Assembly (NCBI RefSeq): GCF_021018895.1
Contig: NC_079373.1
Coordinates: 4,715,501-4,779,500 of the forward strand
Length of the DNA stretch: 64,000 nucleotides
Origin: Seriola aureovittata
Taxonomy: Eukaryota > Chordata > Actinopteri > Carangiformes > Carangidae
Direction of reading: 5' to 3'
The notes beneath the pieces were generated by a model, which saw only the letters and a list, made by a program, of their open reading frames with translations, made no database searches and had not been told where the DNA came from. Shown one piece after another: positions 53,427 to 64,000 of the stretch (the first letter of the stretch is position 1; each line of letters begins with the position of its first letter). The position numbers and the translations under genes are program-made.

Positions 53427-54469
53427 GACACACACGCACACACAGTACATATTGCTCATTGAGCTGCATCACATCAGGATCTTTTCTGCACCAAGACGGA
53501 CTATTTGTCACCTCCTCTTGTTTTTTTTTTTTTTTTTTTAAACCATCTCCACGTCTCTTTCGATTTCAACCTTGCACATACAGGATTTTTTTTTTTTTTT
53601 TGAAGTGGGGTGGGCTGGGGGGTTTGGTTTCTTGTTGTCAGAATATCAGGCATTGGGCTCAGACTTTTCTACCTGCCATTTCAACATTTACTCCCCGTTT
53701 TCCTCTTGGCCAAGGCTGTAGTTCAAGTAAGACTAAATGTTTTTTTCCTTAATTTTTTAAAATTATTCTGTGTATTTTTGTGGAACAAAAGACTGCCAAG
53801 TTGTAACTGATAAATATTTTTGTCAGATTGTCGTAGGAAAAGATAAAGATCCTCTTGTTTTGCAACATGTTGATGAATGCATTTCTTTCTACCTTTTTAT
53901 TTAATCTTGTTTTCTTTTTTTTTTTTATTAGATCTTAAGTTGAATTGGCTGATTGTGTTACTTTGTATGAATCAATGATGTTGTTTCATTGGATTTTTAT
54001 CATAAACTTGTATGGAACTATGAACTTTTGTCCTTCTGTCCAGAATTTTTCAGTGGTTAAAGTTCAAACCATGTGAGGGATCAAGACAAAGATACAACTC
54101 TGCACCACTCGACTGCTTCAAACGTACTTTTTCTCAATGCAAACCTGACCTACAGGTTTAAAACCATTTTCCAAACTTAACTCTCTCTGCCCCTCCCACC
54201 CTTTCCTCTCACTATCCATTCAGTCTCGCACCCATTCATTCATCCCGTTTAACCTGTCTACCCTCCAATCTCTCCTTTCCCTCCAGTTTTCATTAGTACT
54301 CACTTATATCTGTACCGAAGCAGTGATGAGAGGGTAATTTTAGCCCACAATCCTGTATGTACATTTAGAATACAAACGTGTGTGTGTCTGCATGTGTGTG
54401 TGTCTGTGTGTGTGTGTGTGTGTGTCTGCCTGCTTTGAAGTAGAATCAGGCTCTCAGTAATTGAAGGGG

Positions 54470-54479
54470 CTATAAATAG
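54470..54479 (+). promoter_or_regulatory. MEF2-type site CTATAAATAG
   Basis: Perfect match to the MEF2 consensus (YTAWAAATAR), also usable as a TATA-like box. It lies 1 kb past api5 in GGGGCTATAAATAGTGGC. Single short motif, so function is uncertain. Confidence 0.3.
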
Positions 54480-56618
54480 TGGCTGCCATGTTTAGATCAC
54501 ACTATTTTACACACCCTGGTGGCGGTGGTTCTGCTTGCTTTGTGCACGTTCAGTGATGCGCACATTTTCCTACACACAAACACCTTTATGCTATTATACT
54601 TGTGAGGACCCATCGACTACATTCATTCCACTTAACTGAAACGAGAGGTAAAGTGAACTTGAACATGTGGCTTTAACCTTATAGCAGAGACCAAACCTCC
54701 TAATCTTGACTAACATTCCTGAACTACTTCCTGTGTTTCAGTGGATTTATGGACGTAAAGCATGATCAAAATCCACCCTAACATCTTCTCTTTTAGCTAC
54801 AAGCTCCTTTACAGTTTGCATTCAGTTTAACATCTTCTCTATTCCAACATTCATAACTAATATAAATGTGCAAAATAGCAAAACATGTCTCCCTAACCTA
54901 TAGATGTAGAATTACATGTATTAATCATTTAGGGACTTTTCAATAATGGTAAATGGTAAATATTGATTGATATTGATATTGTTGGGTTTTGTTATTTTTT
55001 TAACAGTTTATATTTGTGCACACAGTTATTTGATGTGAAAGATGCCAATAGTGTTGTATTTCTTACCAAATTAAACCTAACTTAAGTCTTACCCCTGACC
55101 TAAACTCAACCTCATCCTGCATATTTGGGTGTAATCCTAAAGTGACATGAGTTTTTACCAAGCCTAATCCTAGACTGTGTGCAAATAGAGTAATACGTCC
55201 ACATGTGCTCCAAAGGGTCTAAAACTGGTTCTCGTAAATACGGAGACAAATGCACAGTGATCTGTCAGCGGGAGCTACAGGTCTGCATGTGAAGACACGT
55301 GTGTGCTGGTGTGTGTAGGTGGATGCTTTAGAGGAGGAGGAGGGGGCTTAAACTCTGTTTTCTGAATCCACTGTGGCAGTGTTTTACAGAGAGAGACAAC
55401 TGAATGGTTTTAAATCTGAAAACAACAACACCCATCCCTCCAAATCATTGACTTAAAAGTTACATATTAATGAAATAGCGCAAATGCAGCATGACGCTTT
55501 GTGTTTTGTCAGTGCTTCAGCGGCCACAATATTCACGCAGAAACACTTTATTCATATACATCAACTTTACTATAATAATATAAACCACACAATGAGCTGC
55601 AACATGATGCTGGTTTGTTGGATATGCAGAGGAAGATGAACCACATCAACTCTACTTTTATTTGCAAAATAAATCTATGAATTTAAATAGGATAAACATG
55701 TCTAAATATATAATAATGACACGGAGTCATTGTGGATTATTGATTACAAACAGATTTTTGTATATCTTGGTGAAGGCTTCACGAAACATGAACATTACAG
55801 CGCCTTTATTGCAGAAAATAAAGGCTTAAAGAAGATGCTCCACCGTCCATGTTTTGTCTCAGGTCCTGTCTTGGCGGACTGTCCCCTCTAGAGGGCGATC
55901 CAGACCAGGGTTTTCCTCGCAGAGCAACCAGATCTATTTTTATCCTCACCCAACGAGTCACTTAAAGCTTTCATGATGTCTTTTTGTCTCTTTGTGCTTG
56001 TGCTCGGGTTGAGGCGCACGGAGGAAGACTGCAATCCGGCTCAGCAGAGCAAAGAAGAGAAGAAGAAATCTGTCTAAATCACATCCCCTGCTTTTCATGA
56101 CCCAGACCCAAAATGTTTAGTGATTGAAATCCTGTATTTGTCAGTTACTGGTCCAGTACTGTGTTGAGTCAAAGCTGCAATGAAGTAAGGCTTGCAACAG
56201 CGATGAGGCATCACATTTTCCATTAGCTAGTTGCTTTCGATGCAAATGTTTATGTGTTTATTTGATTGTGAACAGCTAGTATTTTCTGTCTTACAGTGAC
56301 TTTTCAGGGATTTCTGCATATTGCACCGGTTTCTTTCCCCTTTTTACTAATCTGAGCTTCCTCCCTCACTTGCAGGCTGACGGTGTATTTTTGCAGATGT
56401 ACTGTACATCTCCTGGCACAAGAACCATGGTGCGTTTAAGGTCTAAGTTCCAGTGCTCGTTTCAGGACAGTAGGGGGCGGCATGCAACCAAGATAAACCC
56501 TCTCCTCATTGATCGTGACCAGGTATTTCCCAAACCAGCCTGCCAGTCAGCCAGCCAGCAAGCAAGCAAGCAAGCCAGCCAGCCTGCCAGCCAATGCCTG
56601 GCTGGCACATGCGTTTGC

Positions 56619-56619
<1 letters not shown>

Positions 56620-56684
<65 letters not shown>
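56620..56684. repeat. (GCAC)n(AC)n microsatellite
   Basis: GCAC units grade into about 23 AC units; preceded at 56545-56595 by CAGC/AAGC tetranucleotide runs. Confidence 0.9.
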
Positions 56685-56686
<2 letters not shown>

Positions 56687-59427
56687 CGGAGCTGAAAATA
56701 ATCAAGTGGTGGAGGAGGAGTGGGCGGCAGCAGCGGGAGAGGAAGCGAAGACGACCCTCAGAGAGAGAAAGAGAAGGAAGGAGCGGCTGTACAAGTCCAT
56801 GTGAGAGTAGAAGTGAAGGTAAATCAATAGTCCTGAAGCACTTGGTGGAACTCGATGGGTTTCCTCACTTTATTATCAACCTTTGGGAGGATGGTGGTGA
56901 TGAACCAAGACCTTCATACTGTCCACCAACACACCGCATGGATGGGTGCCCGCCTCCTGCAAACTAACCTCACGTAAAGGGCCTCAGTTTCAGTGTTTAT
57001 GATTTTGTTGCCAGTATTGTAGTGATGAAGTTAATGCTGTATGGGGTCAGGCCACACTGCTGTGATTGTAAACTGTGCCTTCACTTGTTAGCCTACTCTA
57101 GCTACTGTGTTGCGTTCAGTGCTACTATTTTGTTGGAGAAAAAAAAAATCCCAACAACATCAATCAAGTTTGGTGTCTTGAAAAATATGATGTGACTTTG
57201 GCTAGCATGCAGCTTGTAGCCTTGTAACGCACAGTACTACTGTCATTGAAGTAATTACTCATTTAACCCTGCAGTCCAACAGGCCTACTTGATTTTACAT
57301 CACAGCTTGAAGCCTGATTGCAAAATTTTCTCCAACTTCATTGCCCAACTGTTAAGGGTGTTCACAGGAATTCTCAGGGAATTTTCTTATTAGTTTTCTT
57401 ATGCATCGGATAGAGCTTGTGTATACAGTTCTCTTGACAGCCAGGGAGCCAATACATGATGGTTGGACTGGACTTTGTCAAAAATGCATGTCAGAAATCA
57501 TACGGTGGATTTTTCAAACTGACTCTAAGCTGATACAGCTGCCACTGAAGTTAGGCAGGGACATAAGTAGATGACAACAAGCAGTCCATAGGCCTACCTC
57601 TTTACCTACCTTTGTCAACTGAATCATTTCCAGATCATGCATGACCTGTATTTCTCTAGACTTGTTTATATAGAAAGACAGGAGGGATTTGGCTCCTAAA
57701 GCCCTCTAACTAAATCAACTGTCCTATTACAACCTATATTCTCTTTACTGATAACCAAGTAGTTGTCAAGAAAACAACCTAAGGCTCATCTGAGCTCCAT
57801 TGCTGGTCAAAGGGAACAGAGTGTACTAAAGCAAAACCAGGGCCACAGTTGAAAAGTGGTTAAGGTTCCTGGGATTAGTGACGATGTTGCACAGTTTTAG
57901 CATCAGTCTCAACGAGAATTACATTAGCGTTTCGTCCAGTGTGAGTGCCGTTGCATTTTCCCAGCACCACTGTCGTTTTTGTCGTAGCTTCTCATAAATT
58001 CTGCTTAATATCCTTCCCTGACCTCATGACGTTTTCCATCAAGGCCCAGGAAAGGTTGTTTGGAGAGGTGAAAGTAGCATACAACAGTATTTAGACCGTA
58101 GAAATGTCGGCAAAGTGTGCATTATGTCATGGAGCTATCCATGGTGCTGAACATATATGAGTGGGGATAAGATCTAATGGGAACTCTCCATGGCGCTGAA
58201 AACATAATAGACTTGACTTGGGCATTGTAACTAATACAGGGTTTGCCCAAAATACATCTAAGGAGAGTTTTGCCGAACAAAAGCTTTTAAATGAATTTTA
58301 ATTACAGCAGCATTCTAATGAAACATAGAGAAACAATTTGCCTTTGGAAACACACTTGTCATGTCTTTGAACAGATTCAGGTGTATAAGGTGTGAGTTTA
58401 GTATGTTCACCAGAATGTGCAGACTTCAACATCTTGAAAATGTTTGTATTCATTTTGATAAGATTCTTGATGTGAGGAAATAGGCCTATTTTTTCTTGCC
58501 TGTTGCGTCACAGGGACGTCAGAAGTCAAGGTCAGCTACACAAAACGCACAGTGTTTTACTCTAAAGGGACACTTGTAAAAGGGGGATGGTCGACGTTTA
58601 CAGTCAGCATTATCATCTATTTCTGTTCAGGCGTTGATTTGTCAACAATTGAAACATCCCTTTTCTCTGACTGTCTATCATTCTTGAAATCGTGATGTGC
58701 GTGAACTGCAGCGTCCCTGAAACACAGAGGTATCAGTGGCAGATAGCAGGGTTGGGATGTACGCGGAAAAATAAATCAGTTGTGAAAAGGGAACTTTTTC
58801 TTCCCTATCATAAAAAAACGCAAAGTCCGCCCCCTCATGTACAATGCTGGGAATAGTAACAGCACTGTGAGGCTGGGCTAAATATAGCAGCCAGTGAGTG
58901 TTAACATGTCAACTTCAGCAGGAGTGCAGGGAAGCGGCTGCTGCACGTGTGACCGCTGTGGATGTACACAGTATCGCTATAAATACCAACCAGCCCCCTC
59001 TCTGCTGCTGTATATTACATGCATATCAAGCCGGGGTTGTTTATAATAATAATGATGATAATAATAATAATAATAATAAAAACCCGCTTAAATCCTCCGG
59101 TCGTGCGACAAAAAAGCGAAAACAAATGGCCAAACATACAAAGCAGTGATTCGCAGATTCCGTCTATAAAACCAGCGGAGACGAATAATAAGCGCTGTAA
59201 TCAAGAACAAATGAAAATATTTGAAGAGAAGCGACGATTTACAGCTTCTCCCCCGCTCACAAGGCAGAAATGCACCTCATCTATTTATATCAGCTTTAAA
59301 GGAAGCTATTCTGGAAATCAAACCCGGTGATGAAACTGGTTTGTAGACCGGTCTTTGCCCCGTTAGACCCCTGAAACCATCATTAACCCGCACTGCCGAT
59401 AAAACGATAAACCTATAAAGATGATCG

Positions 59428-59538
59428 CCCCCCCCCCCACCCAAGGTATTTACACGACTCCGTTGATTAAGGACGGGGTTTGAAATTCAGCGTTTCTGAA
59501 ACTGAGAGTGGATGGGGGTGGATCGTGCGGGGGGGGGG
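59428..59538. repeat. Paired homopolymers C11 and G10
   Basis: C11 at 59428-59438 and G10 at 59529-59538, 90 bases apart, so they could pair with one another in single-stranded form. Confidence 0.85.
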
Positions 59539-59914
59539 TAAGTTTATTTTTATCACGGCCGCCTTTCAGAAATAGAAGGCAGTCTAAAAAAAAACAGACC
59601 TCATGTGTTCTTCTCAATCGAAGACGCTTGTGCAGCAAACCGTGCATTTATTTGTGATGGAAGGAGACTTTAAACACCCCCACCACCACCCCTCCAGCTT
59701 TAAACTCCACCCCCCGCACCCTCCACCCCTCCCAACTATGTTACGTAATCTAGCATGTGAATGTCAAGAGACAGAAAGAGTCGTGGAGAGAGAGAGAGAT
59801 GGGAGGAGGGAGGAGGGGGGGTGTTATTTGGTCTATGCATAGCGCTCCCAAAACTCATACCCAGGGAACACTGTGTACTCTGGTGTCCCCTGAGACTTGG
59901 CCTGTTAGATGTAA

Positions 59915-59934
59915 CCCCCCCCCCCCCCCCCCCC
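59915..59934. repeat. C20 homopolymer followed by CCA/CACGCACG repeats
   Basis: Twenty consecutive C, then CCACCACC and a GCAC-type run to about 59976. Length of such tracts is often unreliable in assemblies. Confidence 0.85.
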
Positions 59935-60346
59935 ACCACCACCCTTCCACGCACGCACGCACACACGCACGCGCACAACTTGGTGATTCCAACTGTATAG
60001 GAAAAAACATACAAACAAAGCAAAACTGGAATAACAGCAGCAAATAGTGCAGCAACGGAACAGGTGGCTCCCTGCATTCATCCCATTTATCCGTCCATTC
60101 ACAGACTTTGAGGGAGGAACTGTGTGAATGAGTGAGTGGGAAAGTGATGAATGAATGAATGAATGACTGCACGATATGAGTGAATGAAGAAGCAGAAGAA
60201 GAAGAATAAGAACGCAGGGGGCGCGCATCGCTCCTGTCCCTCTCAATGGGTTTTCTTTTTCCTTTTTTTTCTCCTGCAGAGGGAAGAACGGCTGCACGGG
60301 CAATAACCAGGCATGGAGAGCAAACACATATAGTACACACACATTA

Positions 60347-60348
<2 letters not shown>

Positions 60349-60405
<57 letters not shown>

Positions 60406-60411
60406 GGGGGG
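60349..60411. repeat. (GT)20 joined to G23
   Basis: GT x 20 at 60349-60388 runs directly into 23 consecutive G (60389-60411). Confidence 0.9.
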
Positions 60412-60588
60412 TGATGGACAGGGGGCGTGCGCGTAGCCGTGCGTGCGCGGTGCACATGTGACAAAGCCGTTCATAAATATTCAGCGGCTCTATTCATGCG
60501 GATTCTTCTCTTGAAGTGGTTTATTGTGTTCAGCAGAGCTCCCGACCAAGCAAGTGATGCTGAGGATGGTTGGTGTTGGCTGTGGGCT

Positions 60589-60614
60589 GGGGGGTGGGGG
60601 GTGGGGGGTGGGGG
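60589..60614 (+). other. Strong G-quadruplex motif
   Basis: Four runs of G (6, 6, 6 and 5 long) each separated by a single T. This is an ideal intramolecular quadruplex with one-base loops, on the + strand. Confidence 0.85.
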
Positions 60615-60724
60615 TGCAGGAGTAGGGGGTATGTAAATCTAAGTGGTGGTAGTGGTGGTGTGTGTATTTGTGTGTGTTTATGTGTGTGTATGTGTGCATT
60701 TGTGTGTAGTGTAAGGGGGGCGTT

Positions 60725-60734
60725 CTATAAATAG
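60725..60734 (+). promoter_or_regulatory. MEF2-type site CTATAAATAG (second copy)
   Basis: The same ten bases as at 54470. It is followed by about 60 bases of unique, non-repetitive sequence (TAGCACTATAGCTCTGC...), which stands out among the surrounding simple repeats and could be a conserved element or a TATA-type promoter. Confidence 0.3.
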
Positions 60735-63337
60735 CACTATAGCTCTGCTTCCATTGACATCATTTAGGCAGGAGAGATGGAAAAATAAATAGGAGGAGGG
60801 GAGGGGGAGGGAGGAGAGGGCGCAGGGTTCCTTAATCTGGGCTTGAAATTCAAACAAAACCTGGCCAGCCATCTCTCTGTACACACTCTCAACAAAAATG
60901 GTTGTACATAGTAAACCTGGCAAAGGTTCCTCTAGACCTGAAACCTGTAATTTCAAGGTGTTCTTGAATTCTGTTGAATGAATTTTTACACACAGTGAAC
61001 CTAAACTAGAAAACAAATTAGACAAAAGTCAGTCTTAAATGGTCTCACACAGACCTTAACAATGCAACAAGGCAACTACAGGTAAAACATTTTTTTGATT
61101 ATAGTCAATGTTTTTTTTATCAATTTAGTATTTAACCAAAACTGTAGAGATGGGGTCACCAGTTTATTAAGCCAATCAGAGAGGAAACAAGAGGCCTCAA
61201 AAAATAAATAAAAAAATCACACATTCAACTTGGTGAAATCCACAAAAAACCTTCTCTGTTATTTCTTTGAAGGTATAATGGTTCAGTACGTGAAGTATGA
61301 GGATCCACTGAGTCCTTCTCTTTTCAGAGTGTATGCTTGCCCTTGCTGACTGGGGCCCAATAGTAAACATCAGACCAAAACACCCACTGTTTCCTAGAAA
61401 GACTCAGCCTACGAGTTGGAATGGAAAGCCACAAGGCAGATGGGAGGGGACATCAAACAAATTAAAAGGACCTGTGTGTATACAACACACACACATACAC
61501 TCACTCATACACACAAGCAGAGATCCAAGTGGAAAAGACAGGGGCCATCATGCACCCAAGGCAAATGTTTTGGAAGGTATTATTATTGTATTGACATGCT
61601 AAGAAAAAAGATAGGGCGGAGGATTGAAGCTCAATAGACCGTACGGAGGGAGCGTTATTTTCATTTCGTTATCAAGACTAACATTTCCGCTCAAATAGGC
61701 TGACTGACTCATGTGTTTATGTTATTATGGAGGAGGAATGGAGGACAGCACACTGTTTTTCCATGGTCGGAGTGTCTTAGTCACACCCAGGATCTCTCTC
61801 TCTCTGTCTCTCTAACTCTGTCGTCAGCTTTGGCACTGACCCCTGAATGCTGCGTGACTTCCACTGGTGCCGGTGACGTCTTCCATGATACATTTCTCCC
61901 CATGTGGGTCCCCCCGCCTTGTCCTGCAATCACACATCTCAAAGTCCCACAGCCTGCACCTGCAACAACCCTTGTTTACTTGTCATTGTTTTGTTCCTCT
62001 TATTTTTATCTCATTTAATGTGATTTCCTCATTGATTTATGTGGGAATCATTTTTTTTTTTTTTTACCTCCATCCACAGAGAGGTCAGAGGTCAACTGCA
62101 GCTTCAGCGCCTCCAGAGCAGACTTTCCTTAAGGAAACCCCCACCAGTTTGACCTGTCACCTGTTATTTGCAATAATCTAAGCAGGTCAGTGGCAAATTC
62201 ATGCATCTGGGTGTAGACAGAGCATCTCTCCTGTTTGTTGTTGATCACACACTCCACTTCCTCCTCCCAGGCAGCACTCACACCCTTTTTTTAGTGTGTT
62301 TGGCACACACAAAAAAAAAAACTGAAAGGTGTAGTGCTAAATGGATACCAGACTTGAGATGGAGCATCCTACGACATTCGAAATGTGTGTTTCTCAATTC
62401 AAGAGGATGAATCATGAGGCCTAATTTAGTCTTAATGGTGAAATATTTTTTGCCACAGTCTCTCTGCTCTCCTCTCCCCCTCCCTCCCTCAATCCTCCTT
62501 CACTCATTTCCTCTCCTTCACTTCATATATCACACATAGGAAAACAGCCTTGCTTTCTTTCTGTGAGACAGGAGAAAACAAATGGCAGCAAAGCGACTAA
62601 AGTAGGTTGGGGTAACTTTTCAAAGGAGCCGGTCTAAAAATTTATAAACAGATGGAAAGGTTCCAAATCAGTTGCCAACATCTGCATGTGTGTGTGAGTG
62701 TGTTTGTGTGTGTTTGGTAGCCATGCATGCGGTGCAGGAGGCTATACTTTCCAAAACAACATGTCTCATAGTCATATTAAATTAAAGACGGAAATGACTA
62801 AGGTTGCTGGTACATTGTGGATTTACAGATAAAAGCCTGTTGTTCTATAAGCTTCTTTTTCAACCTAATTGAAATAACTGACCACGGAGCGGAGAACACA
62901 GAGTGTGAAAGGTTCACTGATGCTGACTTGAAAATTCTCTTTTTGCTAAGGACTCAAAGGTCAGGATCACAACAACACAGCTCCAGCTTCTTAAGGGATA
63001 TGTCGGCAGGAGGAGTGAGTATCACTGACACTTGGCATCAAACTATTGTTTGTAAGATTTCCTCCTTAATCACTTTTCATGCAGTGATGTGTGTGAATAG
63101 AGTTTAAACAATAATAAGTTAAAACAATGAATTAATCGGCACTTTCTTTTATACTTATACTTATAATTTTTATAATGTAGTATCATGACCTATGCTGGGC
63201 ACTGAAACAACAAATGAGTCTGTCAACCAACTGAACCACTTAAACATGTTTCTCTTGTAATTAAGTAGATTTAGTGAGTATAAATTATATTGAATAACTA
63301 CAGTTAAGCTAAGCTGACTACATTCACATTTATAGCC

Positions 63338-63346
<9 letters not shown>

Positions 63347-63395
<49 letters not shown>

Positions 63396-63419
63396 CATAT
63401 ATATTATATATATATATAT
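63347..63419. repeat. (CA)n(TA)n compound microsatellite
   Basis: About 21 CA units (63347-63389) followed by about 30 bases of TA with small interruptions. Confidence 0.9.
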
Positions 63420-64000
63420 TCCATCTGTCACTTTTATGCAATTGTTTAGATGTTCACTTCAAAGATCATGGTGTGTCGAGATATAACGTTCGATTCCTGG
63501 ATTTCAGACTTAAACCTTGGAATTGTATTGTCTTCTGCATTGTGCATATGATGCGTGTAATTTCTATATTGAAGCCCGTAGCCTGTGAATTAGACATATA
63601 AACTGCAGTTCTGTAGTGATTCTGGTGAGTGTATCACCACTTTGCTTCATCAGCTTATTATCAATTGTCAGTCACAATATTTTCCTGGACTGCAGATGAG
63701 TTAGAGGGCTTTCAAAAAAGAGAAGTGAAGAAGTAAAGCATCAGCTTGTAGTGACATTTCAGCACCAGGGACAGCTCCTAAAGGGAACCCTCAGTACGCC
63801 AGTTAACTCTTCAATAAACTTTCTTCATTAACAGCTTTCCAAACACTGTATGTATGACCTGAAACTAAAACCACCACAGTTCTGGTTTATTCATGCTGTA
63901 TAGAAAAACATCTGAATGGAATGTTCTCGAATTTGGTATCACCATTCGTTCCAATTCCAGTGGCATTAGCATCGTCCAGTCCACCATCATTTATCTGTTA

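Larger units (their letters stand above)
53427..64000. other. api5 3' flank and 10 kb without a recognised gene
   Basis: The api5 3' UTR probably runs into this region; AATAAA occurs at about 55668 and 55817 and ATTAAA at 55070. Beyond that no exon set with coding similarity was found on either strand. Open frames here coincide with CA/GT repeats, poly-C/poly-G tracts or low-complexity sequence. From about 58.8 to 61 kb the DNA is unusually rich in homopolymers and G/C-skewed microsatellites; quieter, unique-looking sequence at 60720-61000 and 62800-63010 might be regulatory. Confidence 0.5.

Noticed and set aside
59736..60474. Several overlapping frames up to 189 residues on the minus strand
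   Set aside because: They run through poly-C/poly-G and CA repeats and change character at each repeat; no family similarity.

Overview
This is vertebrate nuclear DNA, most likely from a teleost fish. The genes are split into many short exons with GT-AG introns, AT-rich introns separate them, and long CA/GT and TA microsatellites and dispersed short repeats of fish type are common. No prokaryotic, viral or CRISPR features were seen. All gene models below were built by hand from splice sites, reading phase and protein similarity, and for every gene the exon lengths sum to an intact reading frame.

Layout: (1) 0-10.6 kb, two tandem + strand genes of the ATGL/adiponutrin (PNPLA2/3/5) lipase family; the first enters the window already in progress (last six exons), the second is complete (9 exons, 486 aa). 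(2) 10.6-16.4 kb, no intact gene: a broken coiled-coil reading frame, purine-rich low-complexity DNA, the 3' end of a dead L1-type LINE and a dead hAT-transposase-like fragment. (3) 16.5-30.3 kb, two tandem - strand thymine DNA glycosylase (tdg) genes, with identical lengths for five core exons but divergent N- and C-terminal regions and different changes in the active-site loop. (4) 31.7-32.4 kb, uqcc6 (brawnin, a small mitochondrial complex III assembly protein), head to head with the upstream tdg copy. (5) 34.2-35.7 kb, efcab10. (6) 37.3-43.5 kb, samm50 (outer-membrane beta-barrel assembly), 15 exons, 469 aa. (7) 44.8-53.4 kb, api5, 14 exons, 526 aa. (8) 53.4-64 kb, no recognised gene: long 3' flank with microsatellites, G- and C-homopolymers, a strong G-quadruplex motif and two perfect MEF2-type sites.

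The genes do not form a single pathway. The neighbourhood is informative: PNPLA3 and SAMM50 are neighbours on human 22q13, and UQCC6 and TDG are neighbours on human 12q23, so the window joins two human blocks (the 12/22 association is an old vertebrate linkage). The most interesting material is the divergence between the tandem duplicates (tdg and pnpla), a (GT)43 tract placed at a splice acceptor, and a hidden last exon in the second tdg copy. I did not find a convincing wholly new system.
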